Source: Loktanella sp. IMCC34160 (GTDB taxonomy: Bacteria; Pseudomonadota; Alphaproteobacteria; Rhodobacterales; Rhodobacteraceae). Taken from it: 64,000 nucleotides of DNA. Location of the stretch: assembly GCF_004145845.1 (NCBI RefSeq), contig NZ_SELP01000001.1, forward strand, positions 824,612 to 888,611, given 5' to 3'. This document shows positions 1 through 9,644 of this stretch, piece by piece (the stretch's first letter is position 1; each line of letters begins with the position of its first letter). The notes under the pieces were generated by a model. It saw only the letters and a program-made list of their open reading frames with translations. It did not search any database and was not told the origin of the DNA. A program made the translations under genes and the position numbers.

Positions 1-7
1 GAACCAT

Positions 8-29
8 CGGGCGGCCATATGGCCGCCCG
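8..29. repeat. 22-bp perfect palindrome before the first gene
   Basis: The bases from 8 to 29 read the same on both strands, centred on CATATG. There is no T-run behind it, so a classical terminator is unlikely. The upstream ATG at 19 lies inside this palindrome, which argues against using it as a start codon. Its role is unknown; it may be the 3' hairpin of a gene outside the window. Confidence 0.4.
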
Positions 30-51
30 GTCACTAGCGAAAGGGTCCACC

Positions 52-873
52 ATGCGGACATTCTCCCTACAAGAGCTCAAGGATCGCTTTGCGCCGTCCG
101 ACCGGATGCCGGTTGTCTTTCTCGGCCACGGAAGCCCGATGCACGCAATCGAAGACGGGCCATTTGGCCGATCCTGGGCGGCGCTTGGCCAGAGCCTGCC
201 GCGACCCGACGCAATCCTCGTCGTCTCGGCGCATTGGATGACGCGCGGGACAACGCTTGTGGATGTCTCGGCCATGCCGCGCACGATCCATGATTTCTAC
301 GGGTTCCCTGAGGCGCTTTTCCAACAGCAGTATCCGGCGCCCGGCCAGCCCGAACTGGCGCGCGAGGTGGTTTCGCTGCTGGGCAGCCACCGCGCGGCAG
401 GGGACGATACCTGGGGGCTGGACCACGGGGCCTGGGCGGTCCTGATGTATCTGTATCCAGAGGCGGATGTTCCCGTCTTTCAGGTCTCCATCGACATGGG
501 GCGGGGGCTGGACTACCAGCTGGAGATCGGTCGCGCCCTTTCGGACCTGCGGGACCGGGGCGTCCTGATCCTTGGGTCGGGCAATGTCGTCCACAACCTG
601 CGGGCCATGCGCTGGGGCGGTGCGCCGCAGGACTTCGCGCAGGAATTCGATGCCTTGTTCGCCGACCGCCTTGCCGAGCGGGACTTTGCGATGCTCGCCA
701 ATGCGGACGGGCTGGGGACGCTTTTGACCGCGGCCCACCCGACCGTGGATCACTATCTGCCGGCCCTGACGATTGCCGGCGCGTCAGATGGGCGTGACGC
801 GCTGACCTTCATGACCGATGCCATCGACCTTGGATCGGTGTCGATGCGGTCCTTCATCTTTCACCCGAACTGA
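52..873 (+). CDS. 4,5-DOPA-type extradiol ring-cleavage dioxygenase (YgiD family)
   Basis: The 273-aa product matches the class III extradiol dioxygenase family (YgiD/LigB fold). These enzymes open catechol rings using one non-haem metal; plant and E. coli members act on L-DOPA. Visible family motifs are GHGSPMHA near the N-terminus, VSAHW, DHGAWAVLMYLYP in the middle and GSGNVVHNLR towards the C-terminus, which carry the expected metal-binding and catalytic histidines. The start at 52 is chosen over the in-frame ATG at 19, because 19 lies inside a palindrome and adds 11 poorly conserved residues. It is followed after 12 nt by the glutathionyl-hydroquinone reductase gene, which fits a shared role in quinone or catechol metabolism (inference). 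The physiological substrate cannot be read from sequence. Confidence 0.85.
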   Translation: MRTFSLQELKDRFAPSDRMPVVFLGHGSPMHAIEDGPFGRSWAALGQSLPRPDAILVVSAHWMTRGTTLVDVSAMPRTIHDFYGFPEALFQQQYPAPGQPELAREVVSLLGSHRAAGDDTWGLDHGAWAVLMYLYPEADVPVFQVSIDMGRGLDYQLEIGRALSDLRDRGVLILGSGNVVHNLRAMRWGGAPQDFAQEFDALFADRLAERDFAMLANADGLGTLLTAAHPTVDHYLPALTIAGASDGRDALTFMTDAIDLGSVSMRSFIFHPN

Positions 874-885
874 GGACTGCGCGTC

Positions 886-1845
886 ATGCTCGTCGACGGA
901 AAATGGATCGAGAACTGGCAGCCGGTGCAGAAGGCCGACAAGGACGGGCGGTTCGTGCGCCAGACCTCCAGCTTTCGCAACTGGATCACGCCGGATGGCA
1001 CGCCGGGCCCGACCGGGACCGGCGGGTTCAAGGCCGAGCCCGGCCGCTACCGGTTGTACGTCGCGCTGATTTGCCCCTGGGCGTCGCGGGCGCTGATCGC
1101 CCGAAAGCTGAAGGGGCTGGAGCGGATGATCCCGGTGACCGTGGTGAACCCGACCCTGACCGATCAGGGGTGGCAGTTCGGCGGCTTTCCCGGCGCCGGG
1201 GAGGATCTGCTGTTCGGGTCGCGCTACATGCACCAGATCTATACGCGGGCCGATCCGGCTTTCACCGGGCGGGCGACTGTGCCGGTGCTGTGGGACACGG
1301 CGCAAAACGTGATGGTGAACAACGAAAGCGCGGACATCCTGCGCATGTTCGACACGGCCTTCGAACATCTCGTGCCCTCTGATCTGCGCCTCTATCCCGC
1401 AGATCTTGCCGCAGAGATCGACGATCTGAACCCGCGCCTTTACAACCTTCTGAACAACGGCGTCTACAAGGCCGGGTTTGCCTCCTCCCAGACCGCCTAT
1501 GACGAGGCGATGGACGGGGTTTTCGCCATGCTTGACGCGCTTGAGGGGCAATTGACCGGCGATTTCCTGTTCGGGAACCGACTGACGGAAACGGATATTC
1601 GCGCCTTCGTGACGCTGATCCGCTTCGACGCGGCCTATCATGGCCTGTTCAAGACGAACCGGCGGTCGATCAAGGATTACCCGCGCCTGTCGGGCTACCT
1701 TGAACGGATAATCAACCTGCCCGGGGTCCGAGAGACGGTGGACATGGACCACATTCTGCGGGGCTACTATTCGATCAAGGCGCTTAATCCGAATGGAATT
1801 GTGCCCAAGGCACCCGATCACGTCGTGGATCTGCTGCGGTACTGA
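886..1845 (+). CDS. glutathionyl-hydroquinone reductase (YqjG/Ecm4-type glutathione transferase)
   Basis: The 319-aa protein has the size and motifs of Xi-class glutathione transferases. These reduce glutathionyl-hydroquinones to free hydroquinones through an active-site cysteine. CPWA, the signature with the catalytic Cys, is at about residue 64. The all-helical C-terminal domain follows, with TETDIRAFVTLIRFD, typical of this class. The N-terminal GKWIENWQP and GFKAEPGRYRLYV segments also match the family. It lies 12 nt behind the extradiol dioxygenase gene on the same strand and is probably co-transcribed with it. Both act on catechol or quinone compounds, so a small detoxification unit is plausible (inference). 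Confidence 0.88.
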   Translation: MLVDGKWIENWQPVQKADKDGRFVRQTSSFRNWITPDGTPGPTGTGGFKAEPGRYRLYVALICPWASRALIARKLKGLERMIPVTVVNPTLTDQGWQFGGFPGAGEDLLFGSRYMHQIYTRADPAFTGRATVPVLWDTAQNVMVNNESADILRMFDTAFEHLVPSDLRLYPADLAAEIDDLNPRLYNLLNNGVYKAGFASSQTAYDEAMDGVFAMLDALEGQLTGDFLFGNRLTETDIRAFVTLIRFDAAYHGLFKTNRRSIKDYPRLSGYLERIINLPGVRETVDMDHILRGYYSIKALNPNGIVPKAPDHVVDLLRY

Positions 1846-2147
1846 GGGGCGCGGCGCATACGGCCCCGAACAGGTGATCCGCATTCCATCTGGCGTTGGC
1901 GCGACCGTTTGATCGCGTCCTTTGAATGCAGGCGCGAGCCCGCGGTGCCACCCGGCCCTTTTGTGACAGTCGGAAAGGTGACTGGCCCGTCAAGCTGGAC
2001 CACGCCATCCTGGGCGGCTCTATTGTCCAGATTTATCCGGTTATGTATGGTCTTAGAAGGGTAGGGGCTGCCTATGCCCGGCCCTGTCTTGGCAGGCGGG
2101 CTGATCCATAGACCAAAGCTGCTGTTTTCAAGGGGAAGGTGCCGCCT
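1846..2147. other. gene-free stretch upstream of hutC
   Basis: About 300 bases with no convincing gene on either strand. The only thing of note is an imperfect match at 2021-2035 (core TTGTCCAGATTT) to the ATGTCTAGACAT palindrome found between hutI and hutF. It could be a weak HutC site for autoregulation, but the match is poor. Confidence 0.3.
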
Positions 2148-2837
2148 GTGACCGTGACATTCAAAGACGTCAAGGCAGACCTTCTTGATCAGATCGCGAG
2201 TGGCAAGATGCCCCCGGGAAGCCTCGTTCCGAATGAACTGGAACTGGCAGAGGCATATGGTTGTGCAAGGGCCACCGTAAACCGGGCCGTGCGGGAACTG
2301 GCGGACGAAGGTCTGGTCGAAAGGAAACGCAAGGCGGGGACGCGCGTGCGCATGGCGCCAATTCGACAGGCCCGCTTTTCCATACCCATCGTCCGGGAAG
2401 AGATCACCGCGCAAGGCGCTGAATACCGCTATGCCCTTGTCGACCGCACGGTGCAGGTGGTGCCGGACTGGTTGCGCGTGCGGCTTGATCTGAAAGCCGG
2501 CCAAAGCGTGCTGCATCTGGTCTGCATGCATTATGCAGACGGTGTCCCGTATCAGCACGAAGATCGTTGGATAAACCCGGACATCATCCCATCCGCTTTG
2601 GACGAGGGGTTTTCCGAGCTTGGGCCGAACGAATGGCTGGTTGCCAAGTTGCCGTTCTCAGACGCCGAGATCAGCTTTGCGGCGATCGAGGCCGATCAGG
2701 CCCTGGCGGATCATCTGGGCTGTTCGGTCGGTGACGCCCTGTTCCGGACGGAGCGCACGACATGGCTGCAGGGCACCGCGATTACCCTTGTGCGGCTGAC
2801 CAATCGGCGCGGCCACAGGGTAACGACGAAATATTGA
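2148..2837 (+). CDS. hutC: GntR/HutC-family histidine utilization repressor
   Basis: The protein has an N-terminal GntR winged helix (NELELAEAYGCARATVNRAVREL, about residues 25-50) followed by a UTRA ligand-binding domain. This is the architecture of HutC, which represses hut genes and is released by urocanate. It is 229 aa from the GTG at 2148. That start is preferred because AGGGGAAGG lies 8 nt before it; the GTG at 2139 overlaps this ribosome site. It is convergent with hutU, 30 nt away, and sits beside a full hut set, which supports the specific assignment over other GntR regulators. The palindrome between hutI and hutF is its likely target. Confidence 0.87.
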   Translation: MTVTFKDVKADLLDQIASGKMPPGSLVPNELELAEAYGCARATVNRAVRELADEGLVERKRKAGTRVRMAPIRQARFSIPIVREEITAQGAEYRYALVDRTVQVVPDWLRVRLDLKAGQSVLHLVCMHYADGVPYQHEDRWINPDIIPSALDEGFSELGPNEWLVAKLPFSDAEISFAAIEADQALADHLGCSVGDALFRTERTTWLQGTAITLVRLTNRRGHRVTTKY

Positions 2838-2867
2838 TCGTCACCCTGCGCCATGTCTGCGTGACGT

Positions 2868-4532
2868 TCAAAGAATGCCCGGCAGGTTCAGGCCGTGCGC
2901 GCGCGCGCAGTCCTTGGCGTCCTCATAGCCCGCATCGGCATGCCGCATGACGCCGGTGGCCGGATCATTCCAGAGCACATTCGCGATGCGCCGGTCCGCA
3001 TCCTCGGTTCCGTCGCAGCAAATGACCATGCCAGAATGCTGGGAAAATCCCATGCCTACGCCCCCGCCGTGGTGAAGCGAGACCCATGTCGCCCCGCTTG
3101 CGGTGTTCAGCAGAGCGTTCAGCAGTGGCCAATCAGACACGGCGTCCGACCCGTCCAACATGGCCTCGGTCTCGCGGTTGGGTGACGCGACCGATCCCGA
3201 ATCCAGATGGTCGCGCCCAATCACCACCGGGGCACTGAGTTCCCCGTTGCGGACCATTTCGTTGAAGGCCAGCCCCAGCTTGTGACGCACGCCCAGACCC
3301 ACCCAGCAGATCCGCGCGGGCAATCCCTGAAAGCTGATCCGCGCGCGGGCCATGTCCAGCCAGTTGTGCAGGTGCGGGTCGTCCACCAGTTCTTTGACCT
3401 TGGCGTCGGTCTTGTAGATGTCTTCAGGGTCACCGGACAGGGCGCACCAGCGGAACGGGCCAATGCCCTTGCAAAACAGCGGCCGGATATAGGCCGGAAC
3501 GAACCCCGGGAAGGCAAAGGCATCTTCCAGACCTTCGTCGAGGGCGACCTGACGGATGTTGTTTCCATAGTCCAGCGTCGGCACGCCAGCGTTCCAGAAA
3601 TCCACCATGGCCGCGACATGGACCTTCATCGAGGCACGCGCGGCTTTCTCGACCGCCTTGGGGTCGGTTTCCTGTTTCTCGCGCCATTCGGCGACGGTCC
3701 AGCCCTGCGGCAGGTATCCGTGTATCGGGTCGTGGGCCGAGGTCTGGTCGGTGACGATATCGGGGCGGACGCCGCGTTTCACCAGTTCGGGGAACACGTC
3801 GGCGGCATTGCCGATCAGCGCCACGGATTTTGCCTCTCCGGCCTTGGTCCAGCGATCAATCATGGCCAGTGCGTCGTCGAGGGAATGCGTCTTTTCATCG
3901 ACATAGCGCGTGCGAAGCCGGAAATCCGCGCGGGTTTCGTCGCATTCCACGGCAAGGCAGCAGGCGCCCGCCATCACGGCGGCCAGCGGCTGGGCGCCGC
4001 CCATCCCGCCAAGCCCGCCCGTCAGAATCCAGCGCCCCCTGAGGTTGCCGCCATAATGCTGTCGCCCGGCCTCGACAAAGGTTTCGTAGGTGCCCTGAAC
4101 GATCCCTTGTGACCCGATGTAGATCCAGGAACCGGCGGTCATCTGGCCGTACATGGCCAGCCCCTTCTTGTCCAATTCGTTGAAATGGTCCCAGTTGGCC
4201 CAATGCGGCACGAGGTTGGAGTTTGCGATCAGAACTCGGGGCGCATCCTTGTGGGTGCGAAACACGCCGACAGGTTTGCCGGATTGCACGAGCAGGGTTT
4301 GATCCTCTTCCAGATCCTTGAGGCTCGCGACGATGGTGTCGAAATCCATCCATGTGCGCGCGGCGCGCCCGATGCCGCCATACACCACCAACTCGTGCGG
4401 ATTTTCTGCGACATCGGGATGCAGGTTGTTCATCAGCATGCGCATCGGGGCCTCGGTCAGCCAGCTTTTGGCGGTGATTTCGGGCCCGGTGGCGGGATAA
4501 ATGTCGCGGATGTTGTGACGTGGATTGGTCAT
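2868..4532 (-). CDS. hutU: urocanate hydratase
   Basis: HutU adds water across urocanate to give imidazolonepropionate, using tightly bound NAD+ as an electrophile. This is step two of histidine breakdown, in the cytoplasm. The 554-aa length is typical. Conserved blocks include [23 protein letters not shown] (nucleotide-binding glycine-rich segment) and the C-terminal [18 protein letters not shown] region. GGGAGATACGCC precedes the ATG at 4532. It is the last gene of the hutIHGU minus-strand run; an 85-nt gap separates it from hutG, and it ends convergently with hutC. Confidence 0.97.
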   Translation of the reverse strand: MTNPRHNIRDIYPATGPEITAKSWLTEAPMRMLMNNLHPDVAENPHELVVYGGIGRAARTWMDFDTIVASLKDLEEDQTLLVQSGKPVGVFRTHKDAPRVLIANSNLVPHWANWDHFNELDKKGLAMYGQMTAGSWIYIGSQGIVQGTYETFVEAGRQHYGGNLRGRWILTGGLGGMGGAQPLAAVMAGACCLAVECDETRADFRLRTRYVDEKTHSLDDALAMIDRWTKAGEAKSVALIGNAADVFPELVKRGVRPDIVTDQTSAHDPIHGYLPQGWTVAEWREKQETDPKAVEKAARASMKVHVAAMVDFWNAGVPTLDYGNNIRQVALDEGLEDAFAFPGFVPAYIRPLFCKGIGPFRWCALSGDPEDIYKTDAKVKELVDDPHLHNWLDMARARISFQGLPARICWVGLGVRHKLGLAFNEMVRNGELSAPVVIGRDHLDSGSVASPNRETEAMLDGSDAVSDWPLLNALLNTASGATWVSLHHGGGVGMGFSQHSGMVICCDGTEDADRRIANVLWNDPATGVMRHADAGYEDAKDCARAHGLNLPGIL

Positions 4533-4617
4533 GGCGTATCTCCCTCGAAATGCCGGAACGTGGCCGGCAATAGTGGTGTCTCAAGCGTCCAACGCGTCCG
4601 CGTTGATCTGCGCGACG

Positions 4618-5412
4618 TCATGTCCGCCCTTCCCGTGCCAGTTGGTCGAGGCGGGACAGGATTTCTGACAGATGGGCACGCAGGCGGTCGGCCTTGCCGG
4701 GATCGAAAGCCCATGGCGCGGTTTCAGCCGATAGATAGGTTGATTGGGCCAATTCCATCTGGATGGCATGGATGCCCTCGGTGGGGCGGCCATAGTGGCG
4801 GGTCGTCCAGCCGCCTTTGAAGCGGCCGTTCAGGATGCTCGTGTAGCCCTCTGCGCGTTCGCAGATGCCCCGGACTGTGTCTTCAACGACCTGCGAACAG
4901 GTCGTGCCCTGATTGGTGCCAATGTTGAAATCGGGCAGGGTACCGTCAAACAGATAGGGGATGCTGCTGCGGATCGAATGGCAGTCATAGAGGATTGCGA
5001 CGCCGTGCAAGGCGTGCACGCGCTTTAGTTCGGCTTCGAGGGCCGCATGGTATGGGGCGTGAAAGGCCAGACGGCGCGCGTCGATCTCATCGGCGGTGGG
5101 CGCGTCGGCCCAAATCGGATGCCCATCGAAATCGGTCGTCGGCACCAGCCCGGTGGTGTTTTGTCCGGGGTAGAGGCTTTTGCCTGACGGGTCGCGGTTG
5201 GCGTCGATGACATAGCGGTGGAAGGTCGCCCGCACTGTCGTCGCACCATCGAGCAGCCCATCATACAGCCGGTGAATATGCCAATCCGTATCATCAAGGC
5301 CCCGGCCCCGGTCGTTCAACTGGGCGCGGACAGGCTCGGGCAGCCATGTGCCGGTGTGGGGCAGGCCAAGAATGACGGGGCTGTCGCCGCGCGTGACTTC
5401 GACGGGGGTCAT
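4618..5412 (-). CDS. hutG: N-formylglutamate deformylase
   Basis: This 264-aa enzyme hydrolyses N-formyl-L-glutamate to glutamate and formate, the last step of the HutF/HutG branch of histidine degradation. Motifs include [10 protein letters not shown] near the N-terminus and YDCHSIRS in the middle, with candidate metal ligands of this zinc-amidohydrolase-like family (Pfam FGase). Its start overlaps the hutH stop by 4 nt (ATGA), indicating translational coupling. Because hutF is also present, this gene is assigned as the deformylase and not as the unrelated formimidoylglutamase that some bacteria also name HutG. Confidence 0.94.
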   Translation of the reverse strand: MTPVEVTRGDSPVILGLPHTGTWLPEPVRAQLNDRGRGLDDTDWHIHRLYDGLLDGATTVRATFHRYVIDANRDPSGKSLYPGQNTTGLVPTTDFDGHPIWADAPTADEIDARRLAFHAPYHAALEAELKRVHALHGVAILYDCHSIRSSIPYLFDGTLPDFNIGTNQGTTCSQVVEDTVRGICERAEGYTSILNGRFKGGWTTRHYGRPTEGIHAIQMELAQSTYLSAETAPWAFDPGKADRLRAHLSEILSRLDQLAREGRT

Positions 5413-6947
5413 TGGCCAAGCTCCGGCATGGGGATGCCCGTGACCTGCGAAATCTCACCGCTCCGGACCAGGGTCGCGGCGGTCTCAAGGTCGGGCGCCA
5501 TGTACCGGTCTTCGTTCAAGGCGGGCACGCTGCGCCGCAGGTGGTCCAGAACATGGATCAAAGGTGCACTGGTCAGAAGAGGCGCGCGGAATTCGATCCC
5601 CTGCGCGGCGCACAGCAGTTCGACCCCGATGATGCGTTCAAGGTTCGCCACCATCCGGCCCAGACGCACCGCGCCATGCGCCGCCATGCTGACATGGTCC
5701 TCTTGATTGGCCGAGGTCGGGGTGCTGTCGGTCACGCAGGGGTTGGCCAGATGCTTGTTCTCGCTCATCAGCGCTGCGGTTGTCACTTCGGCGATCATCA
5801 ACCCCGAATTCAGGCCGGGGTTGGGCGTCAGGAAGGGGGGCAGGTCGAAACTTAGCGTCGGGTCTACGATCAGGGCGATGCGGCGCTGGGTGATGGCGCC
5901 AATTTCCGCGACTGCCAGCGCAATCATGTCGGCGGCAAACCCGACGGGTTCGGCATGGAAATTGCCGCCGGACACGATCAGGCCGGTGTCGCCAAGCACA
6001 AGCGGGTTGTCCGTGGCGGCGTTGGCCTCGATCTCAAGCGTCCGCCCGGCCATGCGCAGCATGTCCATCGCCGCCCCGGTGACCTGCGGCTGGCAGCGAA
6101 TGCAGTAGGGGTCCTGCACGCGGCTGTCGCCGTCCCGGTGGCTTTCCCGGATATCGGAACCGCCGAGCAATGCGCGCAAGGTCGCCGCAGCTTCGATCTG
6201 CCCGGCGTGGCCGCGCAACGCGTGGATTTCAGGCTGCAAAGGGGCGGTCGAGCCCATGATCGCGTCGGTCGACATGGCAGAGGTGACAAGGGCCGCTTGC
6301 ATCGCGCGCCATGCATCAAACAGACCAGCCAGCGCGAATGCGGTCGAAAACTGCGTGCCGTTGATCAGCGCCAGCCCCTCTTTCGCCCCCAGCGCAATCG
6401 GCGTCAGGCCGGCGCGGTTCAGGGCTTCACCGCCCGAAACGGTCTCGCCTACATAGTCGGCCTGCCCATGTCCCATCATGACAGCCGCCATATGCGCCAG
6501 CGGCGCCAGATCCCCGGATGCACCGACGGACCCCTGAACCGGGATCACCGGCGTGACGCCGCGCGCAAGCATCTCTTCAAGCAGCGTGACCAGTTCCATT
6601 CTGACGCCCGAGGCCCCTCGGCCAAGGCTCAGCAGCTTGAGCACCATCATCAGGCGCGCATGGGCGCGCGGGATGGGCTGTCCAACCCCACAACAATGGG
6701 ACAGGATCAGGTTTCGTTGAAGGGTCGCCGTATCTTTTGCCGCAATCTTGACCGAGGCGAGTTTGCCGAAGCCGGTGTTGACGCCGTAGACAGCCGCATC
6801 GCCACTTGCGGCCGCGGCGATCTGCGCGGCGGCCCGGGTGATCGCGGGGTGACAGGCCGGGTCCAGCCGAACGGCGGCCTCTTCCCGATAGACCCGCTCA
6901 AGGTCGGTCAGTGTTGCAGCACCGGGGGCAAGAACGACTGCGGTCAT
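5409..6947 (-). CDS. hutH: histidine ammonia-lyase
   Basis: HutH removes ammonia from L-histidine to give urocanate, the committing step of the pathway. The 512-aa product carries the Ala-Ser-Gly triplet at residues 143-145 within [14 protein letters not shown]. This triplet cyclises on its own to the MIO electrophile that defines the lyase class. Other family segments are [10 protein letters not shown] near residue 54 and the later [12 protein letters not shown] motif. It overlaps both neighbours by 4 nt (hutI stop with its start, its stop with the hutG start), so hutI-hutH-hutG are translated as a coupled unit. Confidence 0.97.
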   Translation of the reverse strand: MTAVVLAPGAATLTDLERVYREEAAVRLDPACHPAITRAAAQIAAAASGDAAVYGVNTGFGKLASVKIAAKDTATLQRNLILSHCCGVGQPIPRAHARLMMVLKLLSLGRGASGVRMELVTLLEEMLARGVTPVIPVQGSVGASGDLAPLAHMAAVMMGHGQADYVGETVSGGEALNRAGLTPIALGAKEGLALINGTQFSTAFALAGLFDAWRAMQAALVTSAMSTDAIMGSTAPLQPEIHALRGHAGQIEAAATLRALLGGSDIRESHRDGDSRVQDPYCIRCQPQVTGAAMDMLRMAGRTLEIEANAATDNPLVLGDTGLIVSGGNFHAEPVGFAADMIALAVAEIGAITQRRIALIVDPTLSFDLPPFLTPNPGLNSGLMIAEVTTAALMSENKHLANPCVTDSTPTSANQEDHVSMAAHGAVRLGRMVANLERIIGVELLCAAQGIEFRAPLLTSAPLIHVLDHLRRSVPALNEDRYMAPDLETAATLVRSGEISQVTGIPMPELGQ

Positions 6948-8152
6948 TGGGTGGCTCCGAAAATGCGAGAATGCAGCGGGTTGAATCCCATTCGGTAGGA
7001 AAGTTCGGCTGGCTCCGCGACGTTCCAGACAGCCAGATCCGCGTATTGGCCTGCGGCGATCGTCCCGACATCCTGCAGCCCAAGTGCGCGGGCGGCATTT
7101 ACCGTAACGCCCCTCAGCGCTTCCTCTGGGGTGAGGCGGAACAGGGTGCAGCCCATGTTCATCGCCAGCAACAAAGAGGTCAGTGGCGACGAGCCGGGAT
7201 TTGCATCGGTTGCCAGGCCGATGGGCACGCCATGGTCACGCAATGCCTGCACCGGGGGCATTTGCGTTTCCCGCAGGGTGTAGAATGCCCCGGGCAGCAA
7301 CACCGCGACGGTCCCGGCCCGAGACATGGCCGCCACCCCGACCTCGTCGAGGTATTCGATATGGTCCGCCGACAATGCGCCGTAGCCTGCCGCCATTGCC
7401 GCGCCGCCAAGGTTCGACAATTGCTCTGCGTGAAGCTTGATTGGCAGGTTCAGCTCTTTGGCGACATCGAAGACGCGGGCGATCTGGGCGGGGGAAAAGG
7501 CGATCCCCTCGCAGAACCCGTCTACTGCATCGACCAGACCTTCTGCCTGCGCCGCGCGCAGGGCGGGAATGCAGACCTCGGTGATATAGTCGTCGGCCCT
7601 GCCTTTGTATTCGGGCGGGACCGCATGGGCGCCAAGGAAGGTGGTCTTCACCCGCACCGGGCGGTTCACCGTGATGGCGCGGGCGACCCGGAGCATCCGC
7701 AACTCGGTTTCGATATCCAGCCCATAGCCCGACTTGATCTCAAGCGTCGTCGCGCCCTCGGCAATCAGGGCATCGACCCGGGCAAGGGCATCGGCAAGAA
7801 GCGCGTCCTGGGTCGCTGCCCGCGTGGCATTCACGGTGGAAACGATTCCGCCGCCCGACCGGGCGACCTCTTCATAGCTTGCGCCCTTCAACCGCATTTC
7901 GAACTCGGCCGCGCGATTGCCGCCATGAACCAGATGCGTATGGCAGTCGATCAGCCCCGGCGTCACCAATCTGCCCTCCAGATCAATGGCTTGGGCGGTT
8001 GCCAGATCCTGTGGGAGGTCGCCTTGCGCGCCGACCCAACGAATGCGCCCCCCGTCGATCACGATCGCCGCGTTCTGAATCAGCCCGTAGGCCTGATTGC
8101 CGGTCATTGTGGCAGCGGTCAGATTCGTCAGCAGTCGGAGTGTGTCTGGCAT
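6944..8152 (-). CDS. hutI: imidazolonepropionase
   Basis: HutI is a metal-dependent amidohydrolase that opens the imidazolone ring to give N-formimidoyl-L-glutamate. The 402-aa product has the HxH metal motif in [24 protein letters not shown] and ATDANPGS, as in known HutI proteins. A longer reading frame runs to 8404, but the conserved protein begins at the ATG at 8152, and the extra part overlaps hutF on the other strand. It is the first gene of the minus-strand hut run. An 87-nt intergenic region with a candidate HutC operator separates it from divergent hutF. Confidence 0.96.
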   Translation of the reverse strand: MPDTLRLLTNLTAATMTGNQAYGLIQNAAIVIDGGRIRWVGAQGDLPQDLATAQAIDLEGRLVTPGLIDCHTHLVHGGNRAAEFEMRLKGASYEEVARSGGGIVSTVNATRAATQDALLADALARVDALIAEGATTLEIKSGYGLDIETELRMLRVARAITVNRPVRVKTTFLGAHAVPPEYKGRADDYITEVCIPALRAAQAEGLVDAVDGFCEGIAFSPAQIARVFDVAKELNLPIKLHAEQLSNLGGAAMAAGYGALSADHIEYLDEVGVAAMSRAGTVAVLLPGAFYTLRETQMPPVQALRDHGVPIGLATDANPGSSPLTSLLLAMNMGCTLFRLTPEEALRGVTVNAARALGLQDVGTIAAGQYADLAVWNVAEPAELSYRMGFNPLHSRIFGATQ

Positions 8153-8199
8153 CGTGGGGGCCTCCAGATTCTGCTTTTCTCTTACTTGCGGCCCCTTTA

Positions 8200-8213
8200 T
8201 ATGTCTAGACATA
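8200..8213. promoter_or_regulatory. candidate HutC operator between hutI and hutF
   Basis: A perfect 14-bp palindrome, TATGTCTAGACATA, lies midway between the divergent starts of hutI (8152) and hutF (8240). GntR/HutC repressors bind short symmetric operators of this kind. The position would let one dimer control both hut transcription units. The assignment to HutC is inferred from position and symmetry. Confidence 0.55.
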
Positions 8214-8239
8214 AAGACGTAAAGAGCGGGTATAACCTC

Positions 8240-9595
8240 ATGATCCATGCGAAGCAGGCGCTGCTGGCCAAAGGGTGGGCCGAAAACGTCAGGGTGACCG
8301 CAGAGGGTGGTGTCATCGACGGCGTCAAAGCAGATACCAAGCCCGCCGCCAGCGACGTGATGGTCGACACCCTCTTGCCTGCGCTCGGCAATCTGCACAG
8401 CCATGCGTTTCAGCGCGCAATGGCGGGTATGACTGAATTTCGTCAGGCCGGGCGCGACAGTTTTTGGACGTGGCGGGAACTGATGTACCGCTTCTCGGAC
8501 CGTCTGTCGCCAGAGCAGATTCAGGCGATCGCCGCGCAGGTCTATGTCGAGATGCTAGAGGCGGGATACGCCAGCGTGGGGGAGTTTCACTATGTCCATC
8601 ACCAACGTGGCGGCGCCCCATATGACAACATCGCGGAACTGTCCGAGCGGATCTTCGCGGCGGCTGCCCAGACCGGGATCGGCCTGACGCATCTTCCGGT
8701 CCTATACAGCTATGGCGGGGCGGGTCAGGTCGCGCTGAATGCCGGACAGATGCGGTTTGGAAACGATGTGGATGGCTTTTTGCGGCTTGTCGAGAAAGCC
8801 AAAGCCGCACTCGGTTCCCTGCCGCCGGATGCCAGGATCGGCATCGCGCCGCATTCCTTGCGCGCCACGTCGCCAGAGGATCTGGCCCGCGTCGTTGCGC
8901 AGCAGACGCAGGGGCCAATCCATATCCACATCGCCGAACAACGTCGCGAAGTGACGGATGTCGAGGCGTGGCTGGGCGCGCGGCCCGTGGAATGGCTTCT
9001 TGATCATCACGCCGTCGACGACCGATGGTGCCTGATCCATGCGACGCATATGACGAAAGCCGAGACGGGTGATCTTGCCAGGACCGGCGCAGTTGCCGGG
9101 CTGTGCCCGGTGACCGAAGCAAACCTTGGCGACGGTCCTTTCAACGGGTCAGACTTCATCGCGGCAGGCGGGCGCTTTGGCGTCGGTTCGGACTCCAACG
9201 TCAATATTTCGCTGACGGAAGAGTTGCGCATTCTGGAGTATTCACAACGCCTGCGCGACATGAGCCGCAACGTGCTGGTTCCGGGCCAAGGGTCCGTCGG
9301 CGAATTTCTCTATACTTCGGCGGCGCGAGGAGGCGCGCAGGCCCTTGACCGGAACGCCGGTGTTATCGCGCCGGACCGCCTTGCGGATCTGGTTGCGATC
9401 AATAGTGCGGCGCCCTCTCTGTGCGCGTTGTCCCGCGATCAGCTGCTAGATGGGTTGGTCTTCGCGGCGAAGGATACCATTGTGACTGACGTATGGAGCG
9501 CCGGCAGGCACGTTGTCCAAGCAGGGCGTCACATCGCGCGCGATGTTGTTTTCGAAGCCTACTGCGCGGCGATGAAAGGCTTGCTGGACGGCTGA
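8240..9595 (+). CDS. hutF: formimidoylglutamate deiminase
   Basis: HutF is an amidohydrolase that converts N-formimidoyl-L-glutamate to N-formyl-L-glutamate and ammonia, feeding HutG. The 451-aa protein begins at the ATG at 8240. The metal-binding HxH lies in [15 protein letters not shown]. Later segments [17 protein letters not shown] and [12 protein letters not shown] hold further metal and catalytic residues of the superfamily. The longer open frame upstream of 8240 is antisense to hutI and has no protein signal. The gene is divergent from hutI, so the locus has a two-arm layout governed from one intergenic region. Confidence 0.95.
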   Translation: MIHAKQALLAKGWAENVRVTAEGGVIDGVKADTKPAASDVMVDTLLPALGNLHSHAFQRAMAGMTEFRQAGRDSFWTWRELMYRFSDRLSPEQIQAIAAQVYVEMLEAGYASVGEFHYVHHQRGGAPYDNIAELSERIFAAAAQTGIGLTHLPVLYSYGGAGQVALNAGQMRFGNDVDGFLRLVEKAKAALGSLPPDARIGIAPHSLRATSPEDLARVVAQQTQGPIHIHIAEQRREVTDVEAWLGARPVEWLLDHHAVDDRWCLIHATHMTKAETGDLARTGAVAGLCPVTEANLGDGPFNGSDFIAAGGRFGVGSDSNVNISLTEELRILEYSQRLRDMSRNVLVPGQGSVGEFLYTSAARGGAQALDRNAGVIAPDRLADLVAINSAAPSLCALSRDQLLDGLVFAAKDTIVTDVWSAGRHVVQAGRHIARDVVFEAYCAAMKGLLDG

Positions 9596-9644
9596 TGCAG
9601 AGCCGCAAAGTCTCGGGTCCGACAGAGGGACGGCCCAATCGCCC

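Noticed and set aside
6911..8239. A long N-terminal extension of hutF
   Set aside because: The extension is antisense to hutI and has no similarity to HutF; the family start is the ATG at 8240.
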